From assembly GCF_004208635.1 (NCBI RefSeq), contig NZ_CP035806.1, positions 1,736,001 through 1,800,000 of the forward strand: a DNA stretch of 64,000 nt. Reading direction: 5' to 3'. The translations under genes were made by a program, and so were the position numbers. This DNA is from Leucobacter triazinivorans (GTDB lineage: Bacteria > Actinomycetota > Actinomycetes > Actinomycetales > Microbacteriaceae). The notes beneath the pieces were generated by a model. It was given only the letters and a program-made list of their open reading frames with translations, ran no database searches and was not told the DNA's origin. Below are positions 43,951-53,423 of this stretch, piece after piece (positions within the stretch are counted from its first letter, which is position 1; every line of letters begins with the position of its first letter).

Positions 43951-44405
43951 CGCCAGTTCCCCTCCTCGCCGACCCGCGGCATCTGCGGTGCGCGGGGCTC
44001 CGAGGAGTCGGCGTTCACGCGCACCTCGCTCATCGCGGCGATGTCTCCACCGACGCGATCGAGCGTCTCTTCCGGCACCGGGTTGCCCCGCTTGATCAAT
44101 GCGACACCCGCGAGGATCGCGGCGGCCGCCAGCAGCAGCAGCCCGGCGGCGACCACCAGCGCGGCGAGCCACCACGGCCAGACGAGCGCGAGCGCAGCGA
44201 TGGCTGCGATCACCAGCGCTTCGAGCATGAAGAAGAGGAAGAACAGCGCGATGACGATGGCGCCGGCGCCGATGCCGGCGTTCTTCGCCTTTGCTATGAC
44301 CTCCCGCTTGGCGTTCTCGTACTCGATCTTCGCGAGCGAGACGATCTGCTGCGGCAGCCGCGCGAGCAGCTCGAAGGTGCCGGCCTGATCCTTCTTGCGA
44401 CTCAT
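43947..44405 (-). CDS. Phage holin family protein (actinobacterial holin-X / Phage_holin_3_6)
   Basis: A 152-residue membrane protein. The amphipathic LLARLPQQIVSLAKIEYENAKREVIAKAKNAGIGAGAIVIALFFLFFMLEALVIAAIAALALVWPWWLAALVVAAGLLLLAA carries two to three helices, followed by a polar C-terminus. Despite its name it is a chromosomal envelope protein here: it sits in an ATGA-coupled operon with YtxH and DUF3618 genes and no phage genes are near. Role unknown; an envelope-stress function is plausible. Confidence 0.9.
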   Translation of the reverse strand: MSRKKDQAGTFELLARLPQQIVSLAKIEYENAKREVIAKAKNAGIGAGAIVIALFFLFFMLEALVIAAIAALALVWPWWLAALVVAAGLLLLAAAAILAGVALIKRGNPVPEETLDRVGGDIAAMSEVRVNADSSEPRAPQMPRVGEEGNWR

Positions 44406-44803
44406 GCGGCACCGCCCCCGCTCGAGGAGGCTCCGCCCTCAGCGTCTCCGTCGGGAGTGTCGACACCGGCGGTCTTCGGGGTGTCGGCCGAGGCAGAGCT
44501 CTTCGGTGCCGCCCCTGACGTACCGGACCGCGGGTCCCCACCCGATGCGCGCGGCGCACCGCGGCCCGAGTCGTTCAGAAACGCGGCGACGGCGCCCTTG
44601 CCGGCGCGCACCACGACGGCCTTCGCCTCGTCGACTCGAGTCTGCGCAGCATCGCGCACGAGACCGACGCCCTTCTGGACGGGTTCGGTGTTCCACACCT
44701 TCTGGGCCCCCCGCTTGATCTGCTCGTAGCGTTCACGGCCCGCGCGGCTGCCCAGCACATACCCGACCGCCGCGCCGAGAACGAATGCGATCTTGCCCTT
44801 CAT
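44402..44803 (-). CDS. YtxH-like membrane-anchored protein
   Basis: A 133-residue protein. MKGKIAFVLGAAVGYVLGSRAGRERYEQIKRGAQKVWNTEPVQKGV is the YtxH-type glycine-rich helix followed by a basic stretch. The last 55 residues are disordered (Ser/Gly/Ala/Asp). ATG at 44803 has GGGAGG 5 nt upstream; the preceding ATG is too close to that site. It is the first gene of the YtxH / holin-X / DUF3618 operon. Confidence 0.88.
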   Translation of the reverse strand: MKGKIAFVLGAAVGYVLGSRAGRERYEQIKRGAQKVWNTEPVQKGVGLVRDAAQTRVDEAKAVVVRAGKGAVAAFLNDSGRGAPRASGGDPRSGTSGAAPKSSASADTPKTAGVDTPDGDAEGGASSSGGGAA

Positions 44804-44903
44804 CATTGCCTCCCACCGATGGCGTTTCGTGGTCTCCAGCTAGCCTACTCCGACGAAGTCGACGAGCGCATACCCCGACCGTTATATAGGAGACCCGTTG
44901 CGT

Positions 44904-46259
44904 TCACCCGGAGATTCCGGTAAGCCGGCGCCGCAGCAGTACCGCGGCGGTGCGCGCATCGGCGAGCGCGGAGGCGACGGCGCCGCCGTGCAGCGCCGCG
45001 CCCACCGGCAGCAGATCGGGCGCAGACTCCCGGAAGCCCTCCAGTCGGTCGGCCGCTTCGTCGCGCTGCCCGACCGTCGCGTGCGGCGCGGCGCTGGCCG
45101 CGGCGTGCGGCGTGTCGGAACCTCTCGGGCTCAGCGACGAGGCCTCGAGCGCCTCGAGGATGCGGGACCGAGCCTCCGCGGCTCCCGGAGCTCGATCGGC
45201 GGGGATCGCGGGCCCCGCGACGCGCGCTAGCGGCGCGCCGCCGCCGGGCTCGACGCGCACCGACCAGCGCTCCCCACCTGCGAGCGTCACCGTCTGCAGG
45301 GCCGGAAGACCGTCGGGGGCATCCGGTAGGCCCGGATCCTCGATGCCGACGACCGCGCCGATGCGCAGATGCCGTGGGAGCAGACCGTCGAGCGCCTCGA
45401 GCTCCCCGGGCGCGCCGGACGAGTCGCGGATCGCGCGGGCACCTACGACAAGGGCACGCGCCCGGAACTCCGCGTCGCCCTCTGCAACCACCCACTCGTC
45501 GGCTTCCGACTCCCCCCTTCGCACATCCGCTGCCGACGCCTCGCCGAAGGAGACACCGTACAGCGTCAGGCGCTCCAGGAGCGCGTCGCGCAGCGCGAGC
45601 CACCCGCCGCGCGGAGCCACCCGGGTTTCACGTGCAACATCGCGCTCGGCGTAGGCGAGCGCGGCCCCCGAGAGCGAGCCGGCCACGGTGAGCGCCTCGT
45701 TGAGCCCCGGAGCGGCGATCGCCACGTCCACCTCATCTGCGGAGACGCCGAAGCGCTCGCGCACGATCGGTTGGACGAGCCGCTCCAGCGTCGCGCCGCC
45801 GAGCCGGGACTGCACCAGGGCGCCCAGGGCGTGCGTCTTGCCGATCGTCAGCACGGGTCGCACACGATCGAGATAGGCGCGCAGCGCGCCACCCGTGCCG
45901 AGCAGTGCGAACGCCCGGGACGACAGCGGGACCGCGGGGATGCCGAGCACGGCCGGCTCCGGCTGCGGAGCCCAACCGCCGGCGGCGTCGCGCAGGAGCA
46001 CCGCACCGGGCGGCGTCGCGGCCGGGCGCGCGGCGTCGAGGGGTGCATCGCCCTCGTCGAGCGGAGCCGAGATGTGCTCGAGCAGACCGCGCAGTGATCC
46101 GTCGGGGTCGAACTCTCCTCGATCGTCGAGTTCGTCCCAGGAATCGCCGCACTCGCCGCGAGGGGGTACCGCCACGCGCACCGAGAGCCCCACCTCGGCG
46201 AGATCGAGCGCAGCGGCAAGTTCGGGCAGACCGTCGCCGAGCACGTAGGCGTCACCCAT
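44904..46259 (-). CDS. FAD-dependent oxidoreductase related to protoporphyrinogen oxidase (divergent)
   Basis: A 451-residue protein resembling HemY-type amine oxidases. GALVQSRLGGATLERLVQPIVRERFGVSADEVDVAIAAPGLNEAL fits the PPO central block, and LPVGAALHGGAVASALADARTAAVLLRRRL is the C-terminal FAD-closing motif. The N-terminal dinucleotide fold reads YVLGDGLPELAAALDLAEVGLSVRVAVP, lacking the normal GxGxxG. ATG at 46259 is supported by AGGAGG about 9 nt upstream. It overlaps the CPBP protease gene by 8 bp. It may be a degenerate paralogue or an assembly partner rather than an active oxidase. Confidence 0.65.
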   Translation of the reverse strand: MGDAYVLGDGLPELAAALDLAEVGLSVRVAVPPRGECGDSWDELDDRGEFDPDGSLRGLLEHISAPLDEGDAPLDAARPAATPPGAVLLRDAAGGWAPQPEPAVLGIPAVPLSSRAFALLGTGGALRAYLDRVRPVLTIGKTHALGALVQSRLGGATLERLVQPIVRERFGVSADEVDVAIAAPGLNEALTVAGSLSGAALAYAERDVARETRVAPRGGWLALRDALLERLTLYGVSFGEASAADVRRGESEADEWVVAEGDAEFRARALVVGARAIRDSSGAPGELEALDGLLPRHLRIGAVVGIEDPGLPDAPDGLPALQTVTLAGGERWSVRVEPGGGAPLARVAGPAIPADRAPGAAEARSRILEALEASSLSPRGSDTPHAAASAAPHATVGQRDEAADRLEGFRESAPDLLPVGAALHGGAVASALADARTAAVLLRRRLTGISG

Positions 46260-47487
46260 GCCGTGCGTCCTCCTCACCGGCTTCGCGGACGGGGGCCTGG
46301 GCAGCCTCTGGCGCGACGGGCATCTCGGGCGCCTCTGGCGCGACGGGCGCCTGGGCAGCCTCTGGCGCGACGGGCGCCTCGGGCGCGACAGGCGCGACGG
46401 GCACCTGGATCAGATCGATGCGCTCGCGCCCGTGGCCGCCCTTCGCGAAGACGCGCAGCGTGAGCCAGATGAACACCGCGAGGCCGGCGATCTCGCCGAT
46501 GACACCCCCGAGCCCGCCGCCATCGGCGGTCTGGGCGGTCTCGCCCGCCACGCCCGAGGTCATGATGCCGAAGGCGATGAGGTTGTTGACCACGTGAATG
46601 GCGATCGCCGCTTCGAGGCCGCCCGTGCGCCAGGTGAGCCACGCCGCGACCACGCCTAGCAGGCCGACGGCGACGAGTCCCCAGACGTCGTAGATGTGCA
46701 GCAGCGCGAATCCGACCGAGGGGATGAGGATCGCGAACCAGGGATTCTTGAGCCAGGATCCGAGCACCTGCATGAAGAGGCCGCGGAACACGACCTCCTC
46801 GGCCGTGGCCTGGAGCGGCACCAAGAGCAGCACGAACAGCAGCGAGAGCAGGGCGGCGCTCGCGTCGAAGCCCCGTTCGGACTCGGGGAGCGGCTCAGTC
46901 AGCGACGCCGGGTCGAGCGCGATCTCGACCGCGATCCCCACGGCGTTCATCACCACGACGGCGAGCACGGCGACGCCGAGCAGTCGACCGAGCAGCCCCC
47001 AGCGGATGCGCGTGGCGACCGACCAGACCCGGCCCACGGGTCGCATGCCCATCACCAGCATCGCGAGGATCACGGCGGGCATCATGATGATGATGGAGAG
47101 CAGACTGAGGAGGACGGAGACCGGGCGCTGGGTGTCGAGCACCTCGGACGCCCCGGTCGCGATATCCATGGCGTAGTCGGGATCCGCGAACAGCAGCACC
47201 GGCACGAACGCGAGGCTCAGTGCGACTGTCATGACGCCGAAGAACACCGCGGACAGCAGCAGGAGCAGGAGCGGCTTCCACCAGCGGTAGGCGGCGGAAC
47301 CGCGCAGCAGGCGATGGTACTCGAGCGGCTCGGTCTCGACGGTCTGCATGGCCTGCGGGGCCTGCGCCCAGGCCCACTGCTGCGGGGCGCCGGGCGGCAC
47401 CGGCGCACCGGGCGGAGCGGCCTGCGGCACGGGCGCGCCGGGCGGCGGCGCCGCCGGTCGGGGCTGCTCTGGTCCAGCGCTGGTCAT
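46252..47487 (-). CDS. CPBP family intramembrane metalloprotease with Pro/Ala-rich ends
   Basis: A 411-residue membrane protein. The N-terminal 45 residues are Pro/Ala/Gln-rich. About eight helices follow, with the CPBP (CAAX/bacteriocin-processing) motifs TAEEVVFRGLFMQVL (EExxxR), VGFALLHIYD (FxxxH) and IAIHVVNNLIAFG (HxxxN). These support a Rce1-type glutamate protease or a bacteriocin-immunity role. The C-terminal 50 residues are a repeat of VAPEAPVAPEAAQAP type encoded by a 15-18 bp DNA repeat. ATG at 47487 has AAGGA 7 nt upstream. Confidence 0.92.
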   Translation of the reverse strand: MTSAGPEQPRPAAPPPGAPVPQAAPPGAPVPPGAPQQWAWAQAPQAMQTVETEPLEYHRLLRGSAAYRWWKPLLLLLLSAVFFGVMTVALSLAFVPVLLFADPDYAMDIATGASEVLDTQRPVSVLLSLLSIIIMMPAVILAMLVMGMRPVGRVWSVATRIRWGLLGRLLGVAVLAVVVMNAVGIAVEIALDPASLTEPLPESERGFDASAALLSLLFVLLLVPLQATAEEVVFRGLFMQVLGSWLKNPWFAILIPSVGFALLHIYDVWGLVAVGLLGVVAAWLTWRTGGLEAAIAIHVVNNLIAFGIMTSGVAGETAQTADGGGLGGVIGEIAGLAVFIWLTLRVFAKGGHGRERIDLIQVPVAPVAPEAPVAPEAAQAPVAPEAPEMPVAPEAAQAPVREAGEEDARHG

Positions 47488-47518
47488 CTCGATCCTTCCG
47501 CGTCGTTCGCGTGCATAC

Positions 47519-47559
47519 GGCATGGGGCAGGATCCCACGTGAAGATCCTGCCCCATGCC
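47519..47559. terminator. Perfect 16-bp-stem hairpin between glyS and the CPBP gene
   Basis: GGCATGGGGCAGGATC (47519-47534) and its exact complement (47544-47559) flank a 9-nt loop. It lies 28 bp after the glyS stop, where a terminator is expected. There is no U-run, as is common in high-GC actinobacteria. Confidence 0.7.
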
Positions 47560-47587
47560 TCTGACAATTCGGTGGTGAGGAGCGACC

Positions 47588-48973
<1,386 letters not shown>

Positions 48974-48976
48974 GTT

Positions 48977-49681
48977 CTATTCACTCCAAGGGGCAAGCGG
49001 GGATCTTGGGAACGAGGCGCGGGATCGGCTCCTGATCGGACTCGGGATCGGGATCCCGCGCATACCCGCCCAGTCTACCCGCGGGCGGCTGCGCGGGCCC
49101 GATCCCCCCTGACGGGCGCGGTCCGCCTCGACCCGCAGCGTCCCCGGGCCGGCCATCCGACATTCGCGCGTCAGAAGATGTCGCCAAACCTGAGGAATGG
49201 CAGCAACTCCTGGCGCGCCGAGCCGCTCGGACAGCTCGGCGCGCAGCTCGGACTCGTCGGTGATCGCGCGGTCGAGCCGCACCACCTGATGCCGGCTGCG
49301 GGCGAGCAGCGCCGGGTGATCCGCGGCCCACATCACGACCAGGATGAGCGCGATCAGCAGCGACGGGACGACCACCGTGGACGCGGAGAGCCCGCCGATG
49401 AGCCCCATCGCCAGCGCCGAGAAGTAGTACGCCACCTCGCGCTGCGAGATCTCGGAGGACCGGAGGCGGATGATCGAGAGCACGCCGAACAGCCCGAGGC
49501 CGAGACCCGCGGCGATCTCGGCGCCGCCGAGCACGGAGGTGACCGCGAGCACGCCGATGTTGACGCCGAGGAATGCGACCACCAGATCGCGCCGCCGGTG
49601 CCGCGGGTAGTAGAGCCCGAGAGCGAGGATCAGCGCGGCAACGAGATCGACGGCGATGAGGATGAGGCTGCTGGTGGACAC
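48977..49681 (-). CDS. DUF4956 family membrane protein with an altered C-terminus
   Basis: A 234-residue reading frame. Residues 1-150 fit DUF4956: four to five helices (SLILIAVDLVAALILALGLYY, LVVAFLGVNIGVLAVTSVLG), the motif GLGLFGVLSIIRLRSSEISQREVAYYFSALAMGLIGG, and VVRLDRAITDESELRAELSERLGA. From about residue 155 the frame enters a family B hairpin element (49163-49220) and then continues through what looks like intergenic DNA almost to the glyS start. The end is rich in Arg/Pro/Ser and unlike the family. GTG at 49681 has AGGAG 5 nt upstream. The original C-terminus seems to have been lost. Confidence 0.8.
   Translation of the reverse strand: MSTSSLILIAVDLVAALILALGLYYPRHRRRDLVVAFLGVNIGVLAVTSVLGGAEIAAGLGLGLFGVLSIIRLRSSEISQREVAYYFSALAMGLIGGLSASTVVVPSLLIALILVVMWAADHPALLARSRHQVVRLDRAITDESELRAELSERLGAPGVAAIPQVWRHLLTRECRMAGPGTLRVEADRARQGGSGPRSRPRVDWAGMRGIPIPSPIRSRSRASFPRSPLAPWSE
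49163..49220. repeat. Hairpin element (family B, copy 2) within the DUF4956 frame
   Basis: TTCGCGCGTCAG ... GTCG-CAAA ... TGGC-GCAAC ... CTG-CGCGC aligns along its length with the element at 36071-36131. The arms are partly degenerate. Confidence 0.65.
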
Positions 49682-49900
49682 GGTGCTCCTGACGTCTCGG
49701 GGTCGACGTCGGCCGCGCGTTCCTGCGCGATCCGACTCGACTCCATTCGACCTCGAGCCGTTATGCGAACGTTATGATTCACCTTCGCGGGAGTTGAGGA
49801 TCGCGGCTTCGGGCGCACACGGCGCACAGTGATCAGCGCGCAGTGGGGGCGGCGCACGGAGCAGAGTACCGGGGCCGGAACCCCGCGTGCGGGGCGCTCG

Positions 49901-50836
49901 TCAGCCGCCGAGCACGAGGTTCTCGGGCGCCTCGCCCGCCTGCAGGTGCGCGATCTGACGCCGGATGAGGGCGACCATGCGCGGCAGCATGGCGCTCGAG
50001 TCGCCGCCGACATGCGGGGTGATGAGCGCATTGCGGCACTCCCACAGCGGATGATCCGCGGGCAGCGGCTCGGGATCGGTGACGTCGAGCGCGGCGCGCA
50101 GGCGCCCCGAGCGCAGCTCGGCCACCAGCGCCTCGGTGTCGACGACCGGTCCCCGCGCCACGTTGACGAGCAGCGCCCCGTCGGGCATCGCGGCGAGCGC
50201 TTCGGCATCGATGAGCCCCGTCGTCTCGTCCGTGAGCGGGACGGCGAGGATCACGATCTCGGCGTCGGCCAGGCACGCGCCCAACTCGTCGAAGCCGTGT
50301 ACCGTCACCGGCTCGCCGGCGAGGTTGCGGTCGTCTCGGGCCGTGCGCGCGAGCCGAGTGACCCGCGTCTCGAAGCCTCCGAGTCGGGCCTCGATCGCCC
50401 GCGAGACTCCCCCGTAGCCGACGAGCAGCACACGCCGATCGGCGAGGCTCGGGAACGAGCGCAGCTGCCACCGGTGCTCCTCGCCGTCGCGCACGAACTC
50501 GGGGATCCCGCGCTGAGCGGCCAGCGCGAGCGCGAGCGCGAGCTCGGCAGTCGAGGCCTCGTGGACCGTCGCGGCGTTGGCGAGGCGCATCCCCTGCGGG
50601 AGGTGCTTCGCCACGCCGTTGTAGCCGATCGACTGCCACTGCACGAGGGCCGCGTCGACGCCCTCGAGCCGGGCGAGCTGCCGGTTGCCTCCCCAGTAGG
50701 GTGGGACCACGATGTCGAAGCGGTCCCGCGGCGGCGCGGTGTCCAGATCCCACGTCACGAACTCGACGCCCTCGACCTCTCCCAGCGCATCGCGCAGACC
50801 CGGATCCGTAGGCAGTGAGACGACGAGGTCATTCAT
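49901..50836 (-). CDS. D-isomer-specific 2-hydroxyacid dehydrogenase
   Basis: A 311-residue protein. The NAD fold is RRVLLVGYGGVSRAIEARLGGF, with Ser in place of the last Gly of GxGxxG. Catalytic residues are Arg in LLVNVARGPVVDTEAL, Glu in LDVTDPEPLPADHPLW and His in ALITPHVGGDSS. It would reduce a 2-oxo acid or oxidise a D-2-hydroxy acid. ATG at 50836 starts the conserved MNDLVVSLP. Substrate cannot be told from sequence. Confidence 0.93.
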   Translation of the reverse strand: MNDLVVSLPTDPGLRDALGEVEGVEFVTWDLDTAPPRDRFDIVVPPYWGGNRQLARLEGVDAALVQWQSIGYNGVAKHLPQGMRLANAATVHEASTAELALALALAAQRGIPEFVRDGEEHRWQLRSFPSLADRRVLLVGYGGVSRAIEARLGGFETRVTRLARTARDDRNLAGEPVTVHGFDELGACLADAEIVILAVPLTDETTGLIDAEALAAMPDGALLVNVARGPVVDTEALVAELRSGRLRAALDVTDPEPLPADHPLWECRNALITPHVGGDSSAMLPRMVALIRRQIAHLQAGEAPENLVLGG

Positions 50837-50923
50837 GCCCACGAGTGTAGTCCGAGCACTCACAGTGCGTGGCGACCGTGCGCCGAGTGGGCAACCCCGG
50901 CGGGTGGGTGTAGCGTTTTCATT

Positions 50924-51124
50924 ATGGATACTTCGAGCTTTCAGCGACTCCCCCAGAGCATTCAGCAGCTCGTGCTCGACGGACTCGACAATGAAGTGCA
51001 GGCCGGACTCGAGCAGCTCGACGAGACGAAGAAGTCGGGATCCCTCAATTCCGAGCAGACCGCCGCGATCGAGGGCGACATCCGTCGAGCGGCGGAGCTG
51101 CGCAATCGCTTCTCTCCGGCGTAG
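50924..51124 (+). CDS. Small conserved-looking protein of unknown function
   Basis: A 66-residue acidic, helical protein (MDTSSFQRLPQSIQQLVLDGLDNEVQAGLEQLDETKKSGSLNSEQTAAIEGDIRRAAELRNRFSPA). It has no membrane segment or cysteine. It lies alone, divergent from the dehydrogenase gene. No strong ribosome site precedes the ATG, but base composition and third-position GC fit a real gene. Confidence 0.55.
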   Translation: MDTSSFQRLPQSIQQLVLDGLDNEVQAGLEQLDETKKSGSLNSEQTAAIEGDIRRAAELRNRFSPA

Positions 51125-51208
51125 GCCGGATCCCGCGCTTCGGCAAGCCCTCGGCCGCGCCCCGCTCTTCGAGCGGAGGAGCGGGCCCCTCGGGAATGAG
51201 CACGAGCT

Positions 51209-51550
51209 TCAGCTCAGATTGTGCCCGACCGCTTCTCGCACCAGCGCGATGAACGCCTCATCGTCGAGCGCGTCGGTCTCGTGCAGATCGATCGCGCGCC
51301 TGGTGCCCGCCGTGAGGCTCGCGTTGAACAGGCCTTCGGGATCCTGCAGTGCGGCACCCTGCGCAAAGGTCAGCTTGATCTTGTCGCGATAGGTCTCGAT
51401 CGTGCAGACGAGCCCGCCGAGGGAAAACGTGGGAACTCCGTCAGGATTCGACGGCTTGCGCCACTTACGCTCCTCGACGATGTCGGGTGCGGCCCGCGAG
51501 ATCAGGGTGCGCACGTGCTCGGCGCGTCGGTCCCGCCAGTCTCCGGCCAT
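51209..51550 (-). CDS. DUF1801 domain protein (YdhG-like)
   Basis: A 113-residue protein. WRDRRAEHVRTLISRAAPDIVEERKWRKPSNPDGVPTFSLGGLVCTIETYRDKIKLTFAQGAAL is the DUF1801 core, and ALDDEAFIALVREAVGHN its C-terminal helix. Members belong to a small alpha/beta fold similar to frataxin-like YdhG proteins. Function unknown. Confidence 0.9.
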   Translation of the reverse strand: MAGDWRDRRAEHVRTLISRAAPDIVEERKWRKPSNPDGVPTFSLGGLVCTIETYRDKIKLTFAQGAALQDPEGLFNASLTAGTRRAIDLHETDALDDEAFIALVREAVGHNLS

Positions 51551-51630
51551 ACGGCGATGCTACCCCGATCCATCGTGCACCGGCACCCCTGGTCGGCGAC
51601 GATGCGTACGCGCGAGTGAGACGCGGTCGC

Positions 51631-51894
51631 TCATGCCTCCTCGTCGGGGATCGGGGTCTTCTCTCCCGTCTCGGGGTGCCGGATCAGTCCGGGATCCGAC
51701 ATTCCATACCTCGGATTCTGCCGCTGCCCATCGTGCCCCAGATCATCGGTGGACCCGTCGAGAATGGGCCGATCCATCTTCTCGTCACCGGCTCCCGATG
51801 ACGAGACTCCCGAGGCTTCGTCGCTCTCGGTCGCCCCGGTCTGCTCGCTCCGCCCGTTGGGCGCGTGGTGCTCGTGCTGCTCGTGATGGGCCAT
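51631..51894 (-). CDS. Small hydrophilic protein of unknown function
   Basis: An 87-residue polar protein with a His-rich N-terminus (MAHHEQHEHHAPNGR), an acidic/Ser-rich middle and a conserved-looking end (NPRYGMSDPGLIRHPETGEKTPIPDEEA). GAGGAG lies 7 nt before the ATG at 51894, which supports translation. The His cluster might bind metal. I do not recognise a family. Confidence 0.6.
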   Translation of the reverse strand: MAHHEQHEHHAPNGRSEQTGATESDEASGVSSSGAGDEKMDRPILDGSTDDLGHDGQRQNPRYGMSDPGLIRHPETGEKTPIPDEEA

Positions 51895-52207
51895 GGGCTG
51901 CTCCTCTTCGCTTCGGTGCACTCACGGTACGCCGCACCCGGGCTGCTGTGCAGCCCGTTGACGCGGCGACGACGCACGGGTAAGGGGCGATGGGGCCACG
52001 CCCGAAGCGGGCCGAAGCGGGCCGAAGCGGCACGAAGCAACCCGGGGCGGCCCGAGCCGCGCCGTGTTCCGATCGCACCGGGTCACTGTCGGCGCCACTG
52101 GCAGATCCGTGACACGCCGCACCCGCGAGTGCCCCGCTCATTGCAGGACGCCCACACACCTGCACGAGCGGGTGGACGTACGGCGCGAGGAGGCGCAAAC
52201 TAGACGG
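51895..52207. other. Gene-poor stretch with short GC-rich repeats
   Basis: About 310 bp without a convincing gene. It contains three overlapping copies of GAAGCGGGCC around 52010-52035. Promoters for the divergent small genes on either side should lie here, but none is obvious. Confidence 0.5.
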
Positions 52208-52339
52208 ATGGAGATCGAGAGCGCTTCTTCCAGCGGACTCCCGATATGCCCGAGGTGCAGGATCATGCTCATGTGGCCCGTTCGCGAGGGGTGGAGATGC
52301 GAGGGCTGCGGAATGGTTCGGCGCGAATCAGGGGAGTGA
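52208..52339 (+). CDS. Putative 43-residue zinc-ribbon protein
   Basis: The reading MEIESASSSGLPICPRC, then a short hydrophobic turn and GWRCEGCGMVRRESGE, carries two CxxC knuckles 17 residues apart, a classic treble-clef/zinc-ribbon spacing. No strong ribosome site is visible. It could be a small regulator or a domain relic. Confidence 0.5.
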   Translation: MEIESASSSGLPICPRCRIMLMWPVREGWRCEGCGMVRRESGE

Positions 52340-52439
52340 ATGCCGGCCCTCGCGCGCGCTGATCTACGAGAACGAGTGCCGACGATCCGCGAGAACCTCG
52401 GACTGGCCGCGGGAGTCTCGCACGACGCATGGTGCCGGG

Positions 52440-52468
52440 TTGACCTGCTCCGGGATTCGTGACACGAT
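52440..52468 (+). promoter_or_regulatory. Candidate sigma-70-type promoter for the 65-residue protein gene
   Basis: TTGACC (52440-52445), a 17-bp spacer, then CACGAT (52463-52468), 32 bp upstream of the ATG at 52501. The -35 match is good; the -10 match is weak. Confidence 0.4.
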
Positions 52469-52500
52469 GCTCAGTCCAATCGACTGTGGGGAGGTATTCG

Positions 52501-52698
52501 ATGGGATTCCTGGATGACGCGAAGGAGACCGCCGGAGCGGCCGCGAAGAAGGTCGGTCGCGCGGTAGAGGACGGCGTGGATCGCGCCAAGGACGCACTCG
52601 ACGAGGCGCAGGCCGAGGCCAAGGTGAAGCAGGCCGAGGCCGAGCGCGACGCGACGAAGGCCCGCAACGAGGCCAAGGAAGAACTGCGCGACGACTAG
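52501..52698 (+). CDS. Small charged helical protein (CsbD/LEA-like)
   Basis: A 65-residue protein, MGFLDDAKETAGAAAKKVGRA followed by an unbroken Ala/Lys/Glu/Asp amphipathic helix. Sequence style matches CsbD/LEA-like stress proteins of actinobacteria. GGGAGG sits 7 nt upstream of the ATG. Likely stress-induced, by analogy only. Confidence 0.75.
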   Translation: MGFLDDAKETAGAAAKKVGRAVEDGVDRAKDALDEAQAEAKVKQAEAERDATKARNEAKEELRDD

Positions 52699-52732
52699 TC
52701 GCGGACCGGCGGGGCGGGGCTGCGCTCCCGCC

Positions 52733-53353
52733 TCACCGGTCGAGCGAGCGGAACACATAGGCGAACGCGGGCTTCGTGTATGCGATCCCGCGTCCGCTCC
52801 GACGGATGCTCTCCGCATTCGGGGAGCCAGAGGCCTTCGGCACGAGATACGTATCCAGACGCTCCGTGTCCAGCCGATATCTCGCATCCCGATGCTGCAC
52901 CGCGGCGACGAGCTCGAGGGCGGGATCGAGCGCGGCCAGGCTCGCATCCCCGTGGCTCGTATTCGCGAGCAGCAGCCCGCCCGGGGCGAGGTGGCTCGCG
53001 CAGTGATCCCACACCGGCCCCGCGTAGAGCGATATCACGAGGTCGAAGTGCTCTGATGGCAGCGGGAGCGGCGGGGTGTAGTCGCGATGCAGGAACTCGA
53101 CCCGCGCGCACGACGCACGACGCGATCCGAGCTCGGACGCGACAATCCCGGGCGCCGCAAAGAACCTGGCGGCGCGATCGTCCACATCGACGTAGGTCAC
53201 CGAGTCGATCGCGGTCGACGGCGACAGATCCAGGTAGCACCCCGGGTACAGCGCGTTGCGGATCCCCCACTGCTCGGCCAGCATGGCGAACAGTGGGGAG
53301 CGATCGCCGATCGATGAGCGGTAGCTCGACCACGTCTCTTTCGGGCCGCTCAT
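52733..53353 (-). CDS. Putative SAM-dependent methyltransferase-like protein
   Basis: A 206-residue Rossmann-like protein. Candidate motif I is NALYPGCYLDLSPSTAI, motif II VTYVDVDDRAARFF, and a motif IV-like segment FDLVISLYAGPVWDHCASHLAPGGLLLANTSHGDASLA. The order fits class I methyltransferases, but motif I lacks the usual GxGxG. ATG at 53353 is preferred to an upstream in-frame ATG. Substrate unknown. Confidence 0.6.
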   Translation of the reverse strand: MSGPKETWSSYRSSIGDRSPLFAMLAEQWGIRNALYPGCYLDLSPSTAIDSVTYVDVDDRAARFFAAPGIVASELGSRRASCARVEFLHRDYTPPLPLPSEHFDLVISLYAGPVWDHCASHLAPGGLLLANTSHGDASLAALDPALELVAAVQHRDARYRLDTERLDTYLVPKASGSPNAESIRRSGRGIAYTKPAFAYVFRSLDR

Positions 53354-53423
53354 GGGCACCCCCGCCTGGTCCGCCGCCGATGCGCCGGGGATGCGCGCGG
53401 ATCCGCGCACCCCCGCGATCGCA

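Noticed and set aside
43555..44388. Plus-strand frame starting MDQRYGRSRFSADPYSDPAARR upstream of hemD
   Set aside because: The first 45 codons lie in non-coding DNA, but the rest runs antisense through the DUF3618 and holin-X genes and no stop separates the parts. Not supported as a gene.
43947..44405. Holin-like gene as evidence of a prophage
   Set aside because: No phage structural, lysis or integrase genes nearby; the gene sits in a coupled chromosomal envelope operon.
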